Part shown: in pieces, positions 56,923 to 64,000 of the stretch | How positions within the stretch are numbered: position 1 is the stretch's first letter | How the letters are laid out: the number at the start of each line of letters is the position of its first letter | Origin: Methylophilales bacterium LSUCC0135 | GTDB lineage: Bacteria; Pseudomonadota; Gammaproteobacteria; Burkholderiales; Methylophilaceae | Direction of reading: 5' to 3' | Assembly: GCA_001704575.1 (NCBI GenBank) | Contig: MCAW01000003.1 | Coordinates: 1 to 64,000, forward strand | DNA: 64,000 nt | Position numbers and translations under genes: made by a program | The notes under the pieces: generated by a model | Seen by the model: the letters and a program-made list of their open reading frames with translations, nothing else | Database searches by the model: none | Told to the model about the DNA's origin: nothing

Positions 56923-57825
56923 TCAGTGACGGCCAGGTGGTGCCGGCATCGTAATGTCTGTGAAAAACAATTGCTCGGAATCGATTCTGTCGAATCGGTA
57001 ATTCCGGTTGCAGAAATCACAATGCACCTCAACTTCACCACGCTCCTCGATAATACTTTTTATTTCTTCCTGCCCCAGCATTCTGAGCATATTGCTCACA
57101 TTATCACGAGAACAGCTGCAAAGGAACTGCACGCTCTGACCGTCATACAGGCGCACATCTTCTTCATGAAAAAGCCGGTGAAGCAAGTGTTCGGCAGGCA
57201 GTTGCAGAAGCTCCTCATTTTGCACGGTCTTTGCCAGCATATTGATGCGATTCCACGCATCGGTATCTGTTTCGTGCTGGCCAGGCAGTTTCTGCAACAG
57301 CATGCCGGCCGCTTGTCTGCCGTCGCATGCAAGCCAGATGCTGGTCTCGATCTGTTCCGAGCGCCGCATGTAGTTCTCCAGCATTTCACTCACCGAGTTG
57401 CCTTCCAGTGGCACGATGCCCTGATAACCGGCACCGCCATCTTTCGGATCCAGCGTGATGACGAAATGACCATCTCCGATCATCTGCAGCAGGCTGGCGG
57501 CTTGCAGGTTCTCGCTGAATTTGGCTGTAGCGCGCAAGGTCAGCGCGCCTGTCTCTGCCTGTCGACTGCATTCAACTACCAGTAGTTTCAGCGGACCCTT
57601 GCCCTGAATCTGCAATATCAGCGCGCCGTGCATTTTCAGCGTGGCCGAAAGCAGCATGCCAGCGGCCATGAGCTCGCCGAGCGCGATGCGCAGAAAATCC
57701 GGATAAGCTTGATTCTGCAGTGCGATCATGAAGCTTTGATGAAGCTGGATGGTGTTGCCGCGTATCGGCGTGTTTTCAAAGGTGAAACGGTGCAGGGTAT
57801 CCTGCTCTGGCGCATTGGAAGACAT
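56923..57825 (-). CDS. hslO: Redox-regulated chaperone Hsp33
   Basis: A 300-residue chaperone that is activated by oxidation of four zinc-binding cysteines. The zinc site is C-x-C (FLCSCSRDNV) and C-x-x-C (HCDFCNRNY) near residue 240-275. The N-terminal domain has DTLHRFTFENTPIRGNTIQL. ATG 57825 is preferred over one 13 codons earlier, as the family N-terminus begins with DTLHRF. Belongs with oxidative-stress defence. Zinc motif intact, so redox activity is expected. Confidence 0.95.
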   Translation of the reverse strand: MSSNAPEQDTLHRFTFENTPIRGNTIQLHQSFMIALQNQAYPDFLRIALGELMAAGMLLSATLKMHGALILQIQGKGPLKLLVVECSRQAETGALTLRATAKFSENLQAASLLQMIGDGHFVITLDPKDGGAGYQGIVPLEGNSVSEMLENYMRRSEQIETSIWLACDGRQAAGMLLQKLPGQHETDTDAWNRINMLAKTVQNEELLQLPAEHLLHRLFHEEDVRLYDGQSVQFLCSCSRDNVSNMLRMLGQEEIKSIIEERGEVEVHCDFCNRNYRFDRIDSEQLFFTDITMPAPPGRH

Positions 57826-57899
57826 GTTTGCGATCAATCTGGTGCAAATGTGTAATGGTAGCACCAGCCGTGTGCAGAAGCGCAGGGCTGGCAGGTATT

Positions 57900-58793
57900 T
57901 CAGCCGCTAAAAGTCAGCGCGCGTACCCTGGCAATCCGGCCCGGCTGCCAGTGCCCAAGTGCCCATTGCCATACTTCCGCTGTTGTCGCCCGCTGCAGTG
58001 CGGCAGGCGGATGCTGACCGAGAAAATCCAGCACCGTCCAAAGCGCTGCCGCCGCGTTTGCATTGTCCAGCGCACGGGCTTTGGTCTGCTTGCTGAGTTT
58101 TTCACCAGCCGCGTTGACCGCCACCGGTAGATGCGCGTATTGCAGCGTGGGGAATTGCAACAGATGCTGCAGGTAAATCTGACGTGGCGTCGAATCCAGC
58201 AGATCGGCGCCGCGCACGACATGGCTAACGCCCTGCGCTGCATCATCTGCGACTACGGCCAGTTGATAGGCAAACAGACCATCGGCACGCTTGAGGACAA
58301 AATCGCCGATGTCGCGCGCGAGGTTCTGATGGATCGCGCCCTGAATGTCATCGTTGAAACTGGCCGGTGCATCTTCGGTCATGATGCGCCAGGCGCGGGC
58401 TGTGCGGCCCGGCATGAGGCCATTGCGGCAGGTGCCGGGATAGACCGCACCCTCTATGCCCTGAACGGCGGAATCGGCGATTTCCTTGCGGGTGCAGGCG
58501 CAAGGGTAAACCAGGCCGCTGGTTTGCAGGCGTTCGAATACCTCCGAGTAGTATGCCGTGCGTTGACTTTGATAGAGCACGCTGCCATTCCATTCAAAGC
58601 CGAAAGCCTCCAAGCTGATGAGAATCGCATCGGCAGCACCCGGCATCGTGCGCGGCGTGTCGAGGTCTTCCATGCGCAGCAGCCAGAGGCCTTGATGCGT
58701 TCTTGCCTCAAGATAACTGGTAACGGCTGCAACCAGTGAGCCGAAGTGCAGAGGGCCGGTGGGCGAGGGAGCGAAGCGGCCGATGTAGTGCAT
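57900..58793 (-). CDS. gluQ: Glutamyl-Q tRNA(Asp) synthetase
   Basis: A 297-residue truncated glutamyl-tRNA synthetase paralogue that attaches glutamate to the queuosine base of tRNA-Asp. It has the GRFAPSPTGPLHFGSLVAA HIGH-type motif, RMEDLDTPR, the zinc ligands CACTRKEI and PGTCRNG, and the KMSKS counterpart GEKLSKQTKA. It lacks the anticodon-binding domain, as expected for GluQ. The frame is open further upstream, but ATG 58793 (MHYIGRFAPS) gives the family start. Confidence 0.95.
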   Translation of the reverse strand: MHYIGRFAPSPTGPLHFGSLVAAVTSYLEARTHQGLWLLRMEDLDTPRTMPGAADAILISLEAFGFEWNGSVLYQSQRTAYYSEVFERLQTSGLVYPCACTRKEIADSAVQGIEGAVYPGTCRNGLMPGRTARAWRIMTEDAPASFNDDIQGAIHQNLARDIGDFVLKRADGLFAYQLAVVADDAAQGVSHVVRGADLLDSTPRQIYLQHLLQFPTLQYAHLPVAVNAAGEKLSKQTKARALDNANAAAALWTVLDFLGQHPPAALQRATTAEVWQWALGHWQPGRIARVRALTFSG

Positions 58794-58807
58794 GCGCGGC
58801 GCTCTGC

Positions 58808-59119
58808 TCAGTACAGCGGTTGCAGATAGGGCGGGATATGCCAGGATTGCAGCTGTTTGCCGAGCAGCACCAGATGGCATTCGAGGCGGTCGCTACCGCT
58901 GGTGCTGACCTCGAACTCATAGGTACGCATGATTTTAAGCTGTCCGCGGGAATTGCGTCCCAGACGCAGGCGGGTACAGGCAACGGTTTCATCCAGCAGT
59001 TGCAGGTTCCAGCGCTGGGCCAGCTCGCGGCCGGTATGAATCGCCGCTTCGCGGGAATTGATGCTGTCAAGCCAGTACCAGGCGCCGGACAACATGATGA
59101 CGATCAGAATGATTTCCAA
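58808..59119 (-). CDS. DUF3301 family small protein
   Basis: A 103-residue protein with one N-terminal membrane helix (MEIILIVIMLSGAWYWLDSI), then SREAAIHTGRELAQRWNLQL, LDETVACTRLRLGRNSRGQL and RTYEFEVSTSGSDRLECHLV. This is the DUF3301 pattern. Function unknown, probably an inner-membrane protein facing the cytoplasm or periplasm. It lies 14 bp upstream of gluQ, likely one transcript. Confidence 0.88.
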   Translation of the reverse strand: MEIILIVIMLSGAWYWLDSINSREAAIHTGRELAQRWNLQLLDETVACTRLRLGRNSRGQLKIMRTYEFEVSTSGSDRLECHLVLLGKQLQSWHIPPYLQPLY

Positions 59120-59316
59120 AGGGATGCACCGATATAAAAAATTGTTTGGTAGACTTCAGCGATGACATGCTGATTCAGGCATGCCGTATTATCGGGTTTT
59201 ATGGGCGATTTTGAAAACATCCGATTCGACCCGAATATAAATTTGCTCGACTCGCATCATGCGAAGTCAATCATCAAGAGCAATACTCAACGATCTCAAG
59301 CGGACCTGAAATACTG

Positions 59317-59996
59317 ATGACAACGATGCAAACGCGTGAACACGAATCACTGAATGCGTATCTCAAGGTATTGAAGAGCAACGGCGCAGACGATGTTGCG
59401 CTCGGCCGCCATTGCGAGTTTCTGCTGGCCATATTTCCGGCTATTGAAAATGCCGATTTTGATAACGCTGCCTATCGGGACGCCGTGGAAAATGTACTGG
59501 GCAGGTTCGATAAACGGGAATGGCTGTTCGGTCTTGCCGTTGCGCGAGAATATTTCATTTCTGGATCAAGGATTTCAAATCGATTGCAGCGCTAAATGCC
59601 GAGGGCGGTTTCAGCGCCAATCCAGTCGATTGGCAGCCGTTGGATATCGACCTCAAGGCACTGTGGAAAATACTGGATACGACAAAGTTTGACACTGCCG
59701 AAACCTGGCCGCTGAAGGCTTACACGTTGGCACTAAGGCAGGCCGGTGCCGATAAAGCCCTGGTCGATGCACGCATAAAGCTGGTGAAAATATTGCTCAT
59801 ACGGTTGCGCGATGCGCCGGAAAAACCCAATCGCAACTACCGTATCGTCGTCGATGCCACGCTGCCCTTGCTCGAAAACAGGGAAATGCGCAGAGTGTTT
59901 TTTACCGTTGTGCGCGAGTTCTATTGCTTCTGGATGGGTGACCCTGATGCGGCCAGCCGGATCGGCATGGTCTCCGCTTCGACGAGCTTCGTTTAG
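59317..59996 (+). pseudogene. Hypothetical gene broken by a one-base deletion
   Basis: Two adjacent frames make one protein of about 226 residues. The first starts at ATG 59317 (MTTMQTREHESLNAYLKVLK) and runs well to EYF, the second continues with HFWIKDFKSIAALNAEGGF to a TAG/stop at 59994-59996. They join if one T is added in ATATTTCATTT near 59553-59559 (680 bp total, 226 codons plus two bases). Both halves read as good protein (acidic, helical: DATLPLLENREMRRVFFTVV). I do not recognise the family. Either the gene is inactivated or the sequence lost one base. Its end overlaps the pap stop by 4 bp. Confidence 0.75.
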
Positions 59997-61483
59997 TCCC
60001 TGCGGCCGTTAAGTTTTTCTTCCAGTGCCTCGCACAGGGTTTTGAGCACCTTGATGCGGGCATGGTATTTGTCGTTGGCTGGCACCAGCGTCCACGGCGC
60101 ATCGACCGTGCTGGTGCGGTCGATCATGTCGGCGGCAGCGATCTGGTAGGCTTCCCACTTGTCGCGGTTGCGCCAATCCTCCTCGGTGATCTTGAAGCGT
60201 TTGAACGGCGTTTTTTGCCGCTCCTCGAAGCGCTTGAGCTGTTCTTCCCGGCTGATCTGCAACCAGAATTTGACTACCAGCGTGTCATGCGCGGTGAGTT
60301 GTGCCTCGAAATCGTTGATCTCGGCATAGGCGCGCATCCAGTCCTGTTCGCTGCAATATCCCTCAAGCCGCTCTACCAGCACGCGCCCATACCAGGAGCG
60401 GTCGTAGATCGTCATGTGCCCCTTGCCCGGAATATGCCGCCAGAAGCGCCATAGATAAGGCTGCGCCCGTTCTTCATCGGTAGGCGCAGCAGTCTGTACC
60501 ACATGGTAGAAACGCGCATCGACTGCCTGTGTGATGCGGCGGATGCTGCCGCCTTTGCCGGCGGCATCGGCGCCTTCAAACACGATGACGAGGGAAATGT
60601 CGCGGAAGCGCGGGTCGCGCGTCAGCAGGTTAAAGCGGCCCTGGCAGGCTTCCAGTTCTTCGGCATAGCGGTTTTTGTCGAGCGATTTGCTCAAATCCAG
60701 CGTATTGAGCACATGCTGTTTGTCGATCGGGCGCAGGATGGGAGGGGCCGCCTTGCGGTTGGTGGCGTCGCGGTCAGCAAGCTGTTTTTTGATGCTTTCA
60801 AGAATGTACTGGCCTGCCGTCAGGTTGCGGTAATTGGCATCGAAGCCCTCGATCACCACCCAGGGAGCGTTTGCGGTGTTGCTCTCCTGCAGGATATGGC
60901 CGCTGAGGCTGTGAAACTTGTCGTAAAGCTCAAGATGCTTGAGATCTATCTCGGTGACGCGCCAGCGCGTCTTCGGGTTTTTCTGCAGATCGTGAATGCG
61001 TTTCTTCTGTTTTTCCTTCGACAGATGCAACCACAGCTTGATCAGCAACGCCCCTTCATCGGTCAGCATGTGCTCGAAGCGCACGATTTCCTCGATCATG
61101 TTGTCGAGTTCGGCTTTCTTGATCTCGCCGTAGGCTCTGCGAATGAGCGGGGCTGTGTACCAGGAGCCGTAGAAAATGCCGATCCTGCCCTTGGGCGGCA
61201 GCGCGCGCCAGTAGCGCCACATTGGCGGACGGGCGCGCTCTTCCTCGGTAGGCTGGCCGAAGGCATGTGTGCGGATCAGGCGCGGGTCCATCCATTCGTT
61301 GAGCAGGTTGCCGACTTCGCCCTTGCCTGCACCATCAACCCCGGCAATCAGGATGACGACCGGGAACGCCTTGCTTTCCGCCAGCTCCGATTGCACCTGC
61401 AACAAGGCTTCGCGCAGGGCCGGCAGCGCGGCCTTGTAGACTCCCTTGTCGATCTGATGGCCCAATTCGGCGGATTCGAACAT
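59993..61483 (-). CDS. pap: Polyphosphate:AMP phosphotransferase (tandem PPK2)
   Basis: A 496-residue class II PPK2 enzyme making ADP from AMP and polyphosphate. Two PPK2 domains are fused: the first with GVDGAGKGEVGNLLNEWMDP and WRYWRALPPKGRIGIFYGSW, the second with FEGADAAGKGGSIRRITQAV and WRFWRHIPGKGHMTIYDRSW. Only the second retains the complete Walker A GADAAGKG and the YDRSWYGRVLVERLEG lid, matching the usual division into an active C-terminal and a degenerate N-terminal half. It recovers energy from stored polyphosphate, consistent with the phosphate genes elsewhere in the window. Confidence 0.93.
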   Translation of the reverse strand: MFESAELGHQIDKGVYKAALPALREALLQVQSELAESKAFPVVILIAGVDGAGKGEVGNLLNEWMDPRLIRTHAFGQPTEEERARPPMWRYWRALPPKGRIGIFYGSWYTAPLIRRAYGEIKKAELDNMIEEIVRFEHMLTDEGALLIKLWLHLSKEKQKKRIHDLQKNPKTRWRVTEIDLKHLELYDKFHSLSGHILQESNTANAPWVVIEGFDANYRNLTAGQYILESIKKQLADRDATNRKAAPPILRPIDKQHVLNTLDLSKSLDKNRYAEELEACQGRFNLLTRDPRFRDISLVIVFEGADAAGKGGSIRRITQAVDARFYHVVQTAAPTDEERAQPYLWRFWRHIPGKGHMTIYDRSWYGRVLVERLEGYCSEQDWMRAYAEINDFEAQLTAHDTLVVKFWLQISREEQLKRFEERQKTPFKRFKITEEDWRNRDKWEAYQIAAADMIDRTSTVDAPWTLVPANDKYHARIKVLKTLCEALEEKLNGRRD

Positions 61484-61557
61484 GTCTGCCTTTCTGCATG
61501 CAAAATATGACGGCTGGTCATGGATGGTGCATAAAATCGGCGGCGCTGTAAACCTGC

Positions 61558-62004
61558 TCAGTCAAGTTGCCAGCGGCGCATGGGCATACCGTCGATCAAC
61601 TCGAACACCGCCTTGAGGTCGGGCGTGTTAGCCGTCTGCAACTTGATGCCGCCGTCGAGCCCCACCAGTATCGCCACCGCCACTCTGTCCGCTTTCAGGC
61701 CCAGCGCCTGCATTAATGCCGCGCTTTGAGCGGCGGACAAGGCCACGCCTTCCCGTTGCGCGGTGGTTCCCGTGACTTCGTAATGGATCATTTTGCGGGC
61801 ATCAAACTCTGCACGCATCGCTGGGTCTGACAGTTTTTGCCTCACGGCTGCCAACATGGGATGATGTGCGTCGGGAACGCTTACAACCAGCGGGCGGTGT
61901 TTCCACAGCTCGTCGAGCAGGGGATTGACGGCGCTCTCCGCACGTGCGGAACTGAAAACAGCCGCCGCCATCGATAAAGACAATATCCATATCATGTGTC
62001 GCAT
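61558..62004 (-). CDS. DUF4174 family exported protein
   Basis: A 148-residue protein with an N-terminal signal peptide (MIWILSLSMAAAVFSSARAE) followed by LLDELWKHRPLVVSVPDAHH, a pattern of the DUF4174 family (small thioredoxin-like fold without the cysteine pair), and GLDGGIKLQTANTPDLKAVF near the end. Probably periplasmic. Function unknown. It is divergent from the GlcG-like gene, with only 66 bp between the starts. Confidence 0.8.
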   Translation of the reverse strand: MRHMIWILSLSMAAAVFSSARAESAVNPLLDELWKHRPLVVSVPDAHHPMLAAVRQKLSDPAMRAEFDARKMIHYEVTGTTAQREGVALSAAQSAALMQALGLKADRVAVAILVGLDGGIKLQTANTPDLKAVFELIDGMPMRRWQLD

Positions 62005-62070
62005 GGGGAGTAGAACCTGATGGCGGCGCTTTGTTCAACATGCGGGAAAACCCCGCATCGGGAGTACAAC

Positions 62071-62547
62071 ATGATACTGTTCAGATGTCTCATCGTGATT
62101 GCCGGCATGATCGGGTTTCTCAACCCGGTAATAGCTGCGCCTGCTGTTTCCTACGGGCCGGATATCGGGCTGGAACGTGCCAGGCAGCTGGCGGCTGTCG
62201 CTGCCGCCGAAGCGCAGCGCATGCATCTCAGGGTGGCCATCGCGATTGTCGACACGGCCGGTCATCTGGTCTATTTTGAGAAAGCCGACGATACGCAAAC
62301 CGCCAGCGTCGAAGTGGCGATTGCCAAAGCGCGTTCAGCCAGCAACTTCCGGCGTTCAACCAAGGTGTTCGAGGATGCCTTAAACAGCGGCAGAACTTCG
62401 CTGCTGGGCTTGCCCGGCGCGGTGGCGGTCGAAGGCGGCGTGCCGTTGGTTCATATGGGCAAAGTGATAGGCGCCATCGGCATCAGCGGCGCCAGCTCGG
62501 TTGAGGACGGTCTCATCGCAGCGGCAGCTGTAAACAACATTAAATAA
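62071..62547 (+). CDS. GlcG/HbpS family heme- or ligand-binding protein, exported
   Basis: A 158-residue protein with a signal peptide (MILFRCLIVIAGMIGFLNPV, cleavage near IAA) and a GlcG/HbpS domain: VAAAEAQRMHLRVAIAIVDT, AGHLVYFEKADDTQTASVEV, LLGLPGAVAVEGGVPLVHMG, GKVIGAIGISGASSVEDGLI. Members bind haem or small carbohydrates and often face the outside. Start chosen at ATG 62071 because GGGAG lies seven bases before. An earlier in-frame ATG lacks it. Followed closely by a small membrane gene. Confidence 0.85.
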   Translation: MILFRCLIVIAGMIGFLNPVIAAPAVSYGPDIGLERARQLAAVAAAEAQRMHLRVAIAIVDTAGHLVYFEKADDTQTASVEVAIAKARSASNFRRSTKVFEDALNSGRTSLLGLPGAVAVEGGVPLVHMGKVIGAIGISGASSVEDGLIAAAAVNNIK

Positions 62548-62595
62548 CACGGCACGTACCAGTGCCGGAAACAGGTTTTTCAAGGGAGAAGACGA

Positions 62596-62811
62596 TTGAT
62601 TCCAACCGAATATCTCATCATCTATTTTGTCTCGCTGGGCGTTTGCTCGCTCTCCACCATTTACAAGACCGTCAGCTTCAAGAACATGCTGTGCCGGCAG
62701 ATCATGGGCAACATGTTCTGGAGTCTGGTGCCGGTGCTGAACACGTTCAAGGCCCTGCTGTGGATACTGACACTGGCATACGGCTGGATCAGAAAAAAGA
62801 ACGAAGATTGA
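62596..62811 (+). CDS. Small two-helix membrane protein
   Basis: A 71-residue protein of unknown family with two hydrophobic segments (YLIIYFVSLGVCSLSTIY and VLNTFKALLWILTLAYGWI) and a basic end, so likely an inner-membrane protein. It uses a TTG start at 62596 with GGGAG seven bases before it (GGGAGAAGACGATTG). A hairpin terminator follows. Confidence 0.65.
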   Translation: MIPTEYLIIYFVSLGVCSLSTIYKTVSFKNMLCRQIMGNMFWSLVPVLNTFKALLWILTLAYGWIRKKNED

Positions 62812-62818
62812 AAATGCT

Positions 62819-62841
62819 GCCCGGCAGTAGAAGGCCGGGCA
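62819..62841 (+). terminator. Hairpin after the small membrane gene
   Basis: TGCCCGGC / GCCGGGCA stem around a 7-base loop, between convergent genes. No T run follows, so it is a weak terminator at best, perhaps acting in both directions. Confidence 0.6.
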
Positions 62842-62844
62842 CGC

Positions 62845-63051
62845 TCAGACAGTCAGCCGCATGATCCTGTCGATCGCCAGCCTTGCCAGCGCAAAGGCGC
62901 GCTGTTCCAGCATGGCCTGACGCTCGCCCTCGTCAAACGGCAGATAACGGCTGCCGTGTGTAAGCGAGAACCTGACGGAGCTCTCGACATTGCTGTAGGC
63001 GATCATCATGTCGAGCAGTTTGTCTTCATAGGTCAAATACAATGTGTGCAT
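62845..63051 (-). CDS. Hypothetical small protein
   Basis: A 68-residue protein (MHTLYLTYEDKLLDMMIAYS, then VRFSLTHGSRYLPFDEGERQ, AMLEQRAFALARLAIDRIMR) with an amphipathic C-terminal helix. No family recognised. The ribosome-binding site is weak, but composition and codon use look genuine. It lies between the small membrane gene and the amt promoter region. Confidence 0.5.
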   Translation of the reverse strand: MHTLYLTYEDKLLDMMIAYSNVESSVRFSLTHGSRYLPFDEGERQAMLEQRAFALARLAIDRIMRLTV

Positions 63052-63147
63052 GGTGCTTCAGTCCTGAGCGTTTTTTGTTCAAAGCCGATGCCAAATCATC
63101 GCTTTTTATCGTTGGTTTTGCCAACATAAAATTTCAGCATATGCAAT

Positions 63148-63194
63148 TTGCACTGATGATGTGCAATGCACTCAAGGGCGCACCAAGTCTGTGC
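63148..63194 (+). promoter_or_regulatory. Two NtrC-type enhancer sites
   Basis: Site 1 (63148-63166) reads TTGCAC-TGATGAT-GTGCAA, a perfect dyad with the 7-bp spacer of the NtrC consensus TGCAC-N7-GTGCA. Site 2 (63180-63194) reads GCAC-CAAGTCT-GTGC. Their centres are 30 bp apart, close to three helical turns, and lie roughly 117 and 87 bp upstream of the predicted start. This suits NtrC binding as paired dimers. Confidence 0.75.
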
Positions 63195-63247
63195 GGTTGT
63201 ATGGATGATGTTGTATAAAATATCAATAAAAACATGATATTGCGTGA

Positions 63248-63264
63248 TTGGCGTGGTTTTTGCT
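63248..63264 (+). promoter_or_regulatory. Sigma-54 promoter of the ammonium transporter gene
   Basis: TTGGCGTGGTTTTTGCT matches the RpoN consensus YTGGCACGRNNNTTGCW, with the GG (63250-63251) and GC (63262-63263) separated by the required 10 bp. The start point should be near 63274, about 30 bp before the ATG at 63306. Confidence 0.88.
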
Positions 63265-63305
63265 CTTATCCGGCACAGATAAAATTCCGGAGGAGATGCA
63301 ACAAA

Positions 63306-64000
63306 ATGGAAGCATTGCAATCAGCAGGGGATGTGTTATTCGTATTGCTTGGCGCCATCATGGTGCTGGCGATGCATGCCGGTTTCGCTTTTCTTGAAGT
63401 CGGTACCGTGCGCAAAAAGAACCAGGTCAACGCTCTGGTCAAGATCATGGTGGATTTTTCGATGTCCACCATCGCGTATTTTTTCATCGGCTACAGCATC
63501 GCCTATGGCGTCGGTTTTCTGCAAGGCGCCGAGGCGCTGTCGGCGAAGAACGGTTACGACCTGGTCAAGTTTTTCTTTCTTCTGACCTTTGCTGCAGCGA
63601 TTCCGGCCATCGTTTCCGGCGGTATTGCCGAGCGCGCCAAATTCAATCCGCAGCTGGCGGCTACGTTTGCGCTGGTCGGTTTGGTTTATCCTTTTTTCGA
63701 GGGCATTGTCTGGAACGGCAACTTCGGCGTGCAGTCATGGATTGAAGCCAGCTTCGGCGCACCGTTTCACGATTTTGCCGGTTCTATCGTGGTGCATGCC
63801 ATGGGTGGCTGGATCGCGCTGGCAGCGGTCATGCTGCTGGGCGCGCGCATGGGCCGCTACAGCAAGGATGGAAGATTGCATGCCTTCCCGCCCTCGAACA
63901 TTCCTTTCCTGGCGTTGGGCGCATGGATTCTGACGGTTGGCTGGTTCGGCTTCAATGTGATGTCGGCGCAGGCGATCGAGGGTATCACCGGTCTGGTGGC
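63306..64000 (+). CDS. amt: Ammonium transporter (Amt), 5' part only
   Basis: The first 231 codons of an Amt/Mep/Rh channel. The ATG at 63306 follows GGAGGAG (spacing ten). The N-terminus (EALQSAGDVLFVLLGAIMVL) leads into AMHAGFAFLEVGTVRKKNQV, GGIAERAKFNPQLAA and GSIVVHAMGGWIALAAVMLLG, the latter bearing the first pore histidine (VVHAMGG). About six membrane helices are in the window and the rest of the gene is cut off by its end. It is regulated by sigma-54/NtrC as seen upstream. The usual neighbour glnK does not precede it. Confidence 0.95.
   Translation, partial: MEALQSAGDVLFVLLGAIMVLAMHAGFAFLEVGTVRKKNQVNALVKIMVDFSMSTIAYFFIGYSIAYGVGFLQGAEALSAKNGYDLVKFFFLLTFAAAIPAIVSGGIAERAKFNPQLAATFALVGLVYPFFEGIVWNGNFGVQSWIEASFGAPFHDFAGSIVVHAMGGWIALAAVMLLGARMGRYSKDGRLHAFPPSNIPFLALGAWILTVGWFGFNVMSAQAIEGITGLV

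Noticed and set aside
60503-61510. 335-codon open frame on the plus strand
   Set aside because: Opposite the polyphosphate phosphotransferase gene with two clear PPK2 domains. Judged a shadow.
1-64000. tRNA, rRNA, CRISPR arrays or prophage genes
   Set aside because: Read through for T-loop sequences, repeat-spacer patterns, integrases and transposases. None could be supported, though reading by eye is not a tRNA or covariance search.

Overview
The window looks like a chromosomal stretch from a betaproteobacterium. This rests on the isc operon layout, the cmk-rpsA-ihfB-lapA-lapB-pyrF string, an ApbC/Mrp-metG pair, and the overall similarity of the proteins to Nitrosomonadales / Gallionellaceae-type bacteria. 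That placement is recalled from protein families, not computed. Coding density is high and most genes are housekeeping. No tRNA, rRNA, CRISPR array, prophage or intact insertion sequence was seen.

Layout. 0-1.9 kb: a UmuC tail whose frame is broken by an 8-bp tandem duplication, a DCC-family protein, a Trp-rich TIGR02450-type protein and a small lipoprotein. 1.9-7.0 kb: a phosphate-uptake block on the minus strand (two PstS paralogues, then PstC, PstA, PstB) with a good Pho box before the first pstS. 7.1-10.1 kb: prfB, with its programmed +1 frameshift intact, and lysS, separated by the remnant of a GxxExxY-type gene between inverted repeats. 10.1-12.1 kb: an OprP/OprO-type phosphate porin with its own Pho box. 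12.2-13.6 kb: two unrelated genes, each cut off at its 3' end, meet tail to tail. 13.5-18.5 kb: a polysaccharide/LPS patch (two GT4 glycosyltransferases, an ELM1-family protein, ExoD) plus a GNAT protein. 19.1-26.7 kb: cysE-iscR-second cysteine desulfurase-iscS-iscU-iscA-hscB-hscA-fdx on the minus strand, with a complete IscR-type promoter and a 99-bp palindromic repeat between iscS and iscU. 26.8-33.8 kb: trmJ, suhB, mutS, slyD, bcp, roxA and a partner gene. 34-47 kb: apbC, metG, a ComEA-like protein, pyrF-lapB-lapA, ihfB, rpsA, cmk, aroA, tyrA, bpt, aat. 47-62.8 kb: ygiQ, a GumN-like protein, sugE, a lipocalin, rhlE, a candidate small RNA, rsuA, an RNA methyltransferase, hslO, gluQ, a frameshifted unknown gene, a polyphosphate:AMP phosphotransferase and small proteins. 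The window ends inside an ammonium transporter gene preceded by a sigma-54 promoter and two NtrC-type sites.

How the parts fit. Three nutrient circuits can be read from the DNA. Phosphate starvation (PhoB) would drive the Pst transporter and the porin. Fe-S status (IscR) would drive the isc operon, placed directly behind the cysteine-making cysE. Nitrogen limitation (NtrC/RpoN) would drive amt. No complete new system is evident. The least explained items are the candidate three-hairpin RNA with a CUCCCC loop (about 53,720-53,807), the palindromic repeat in the isc operon, the degraded GxxExxY element and the double 3' truncation near 13.32 kb.
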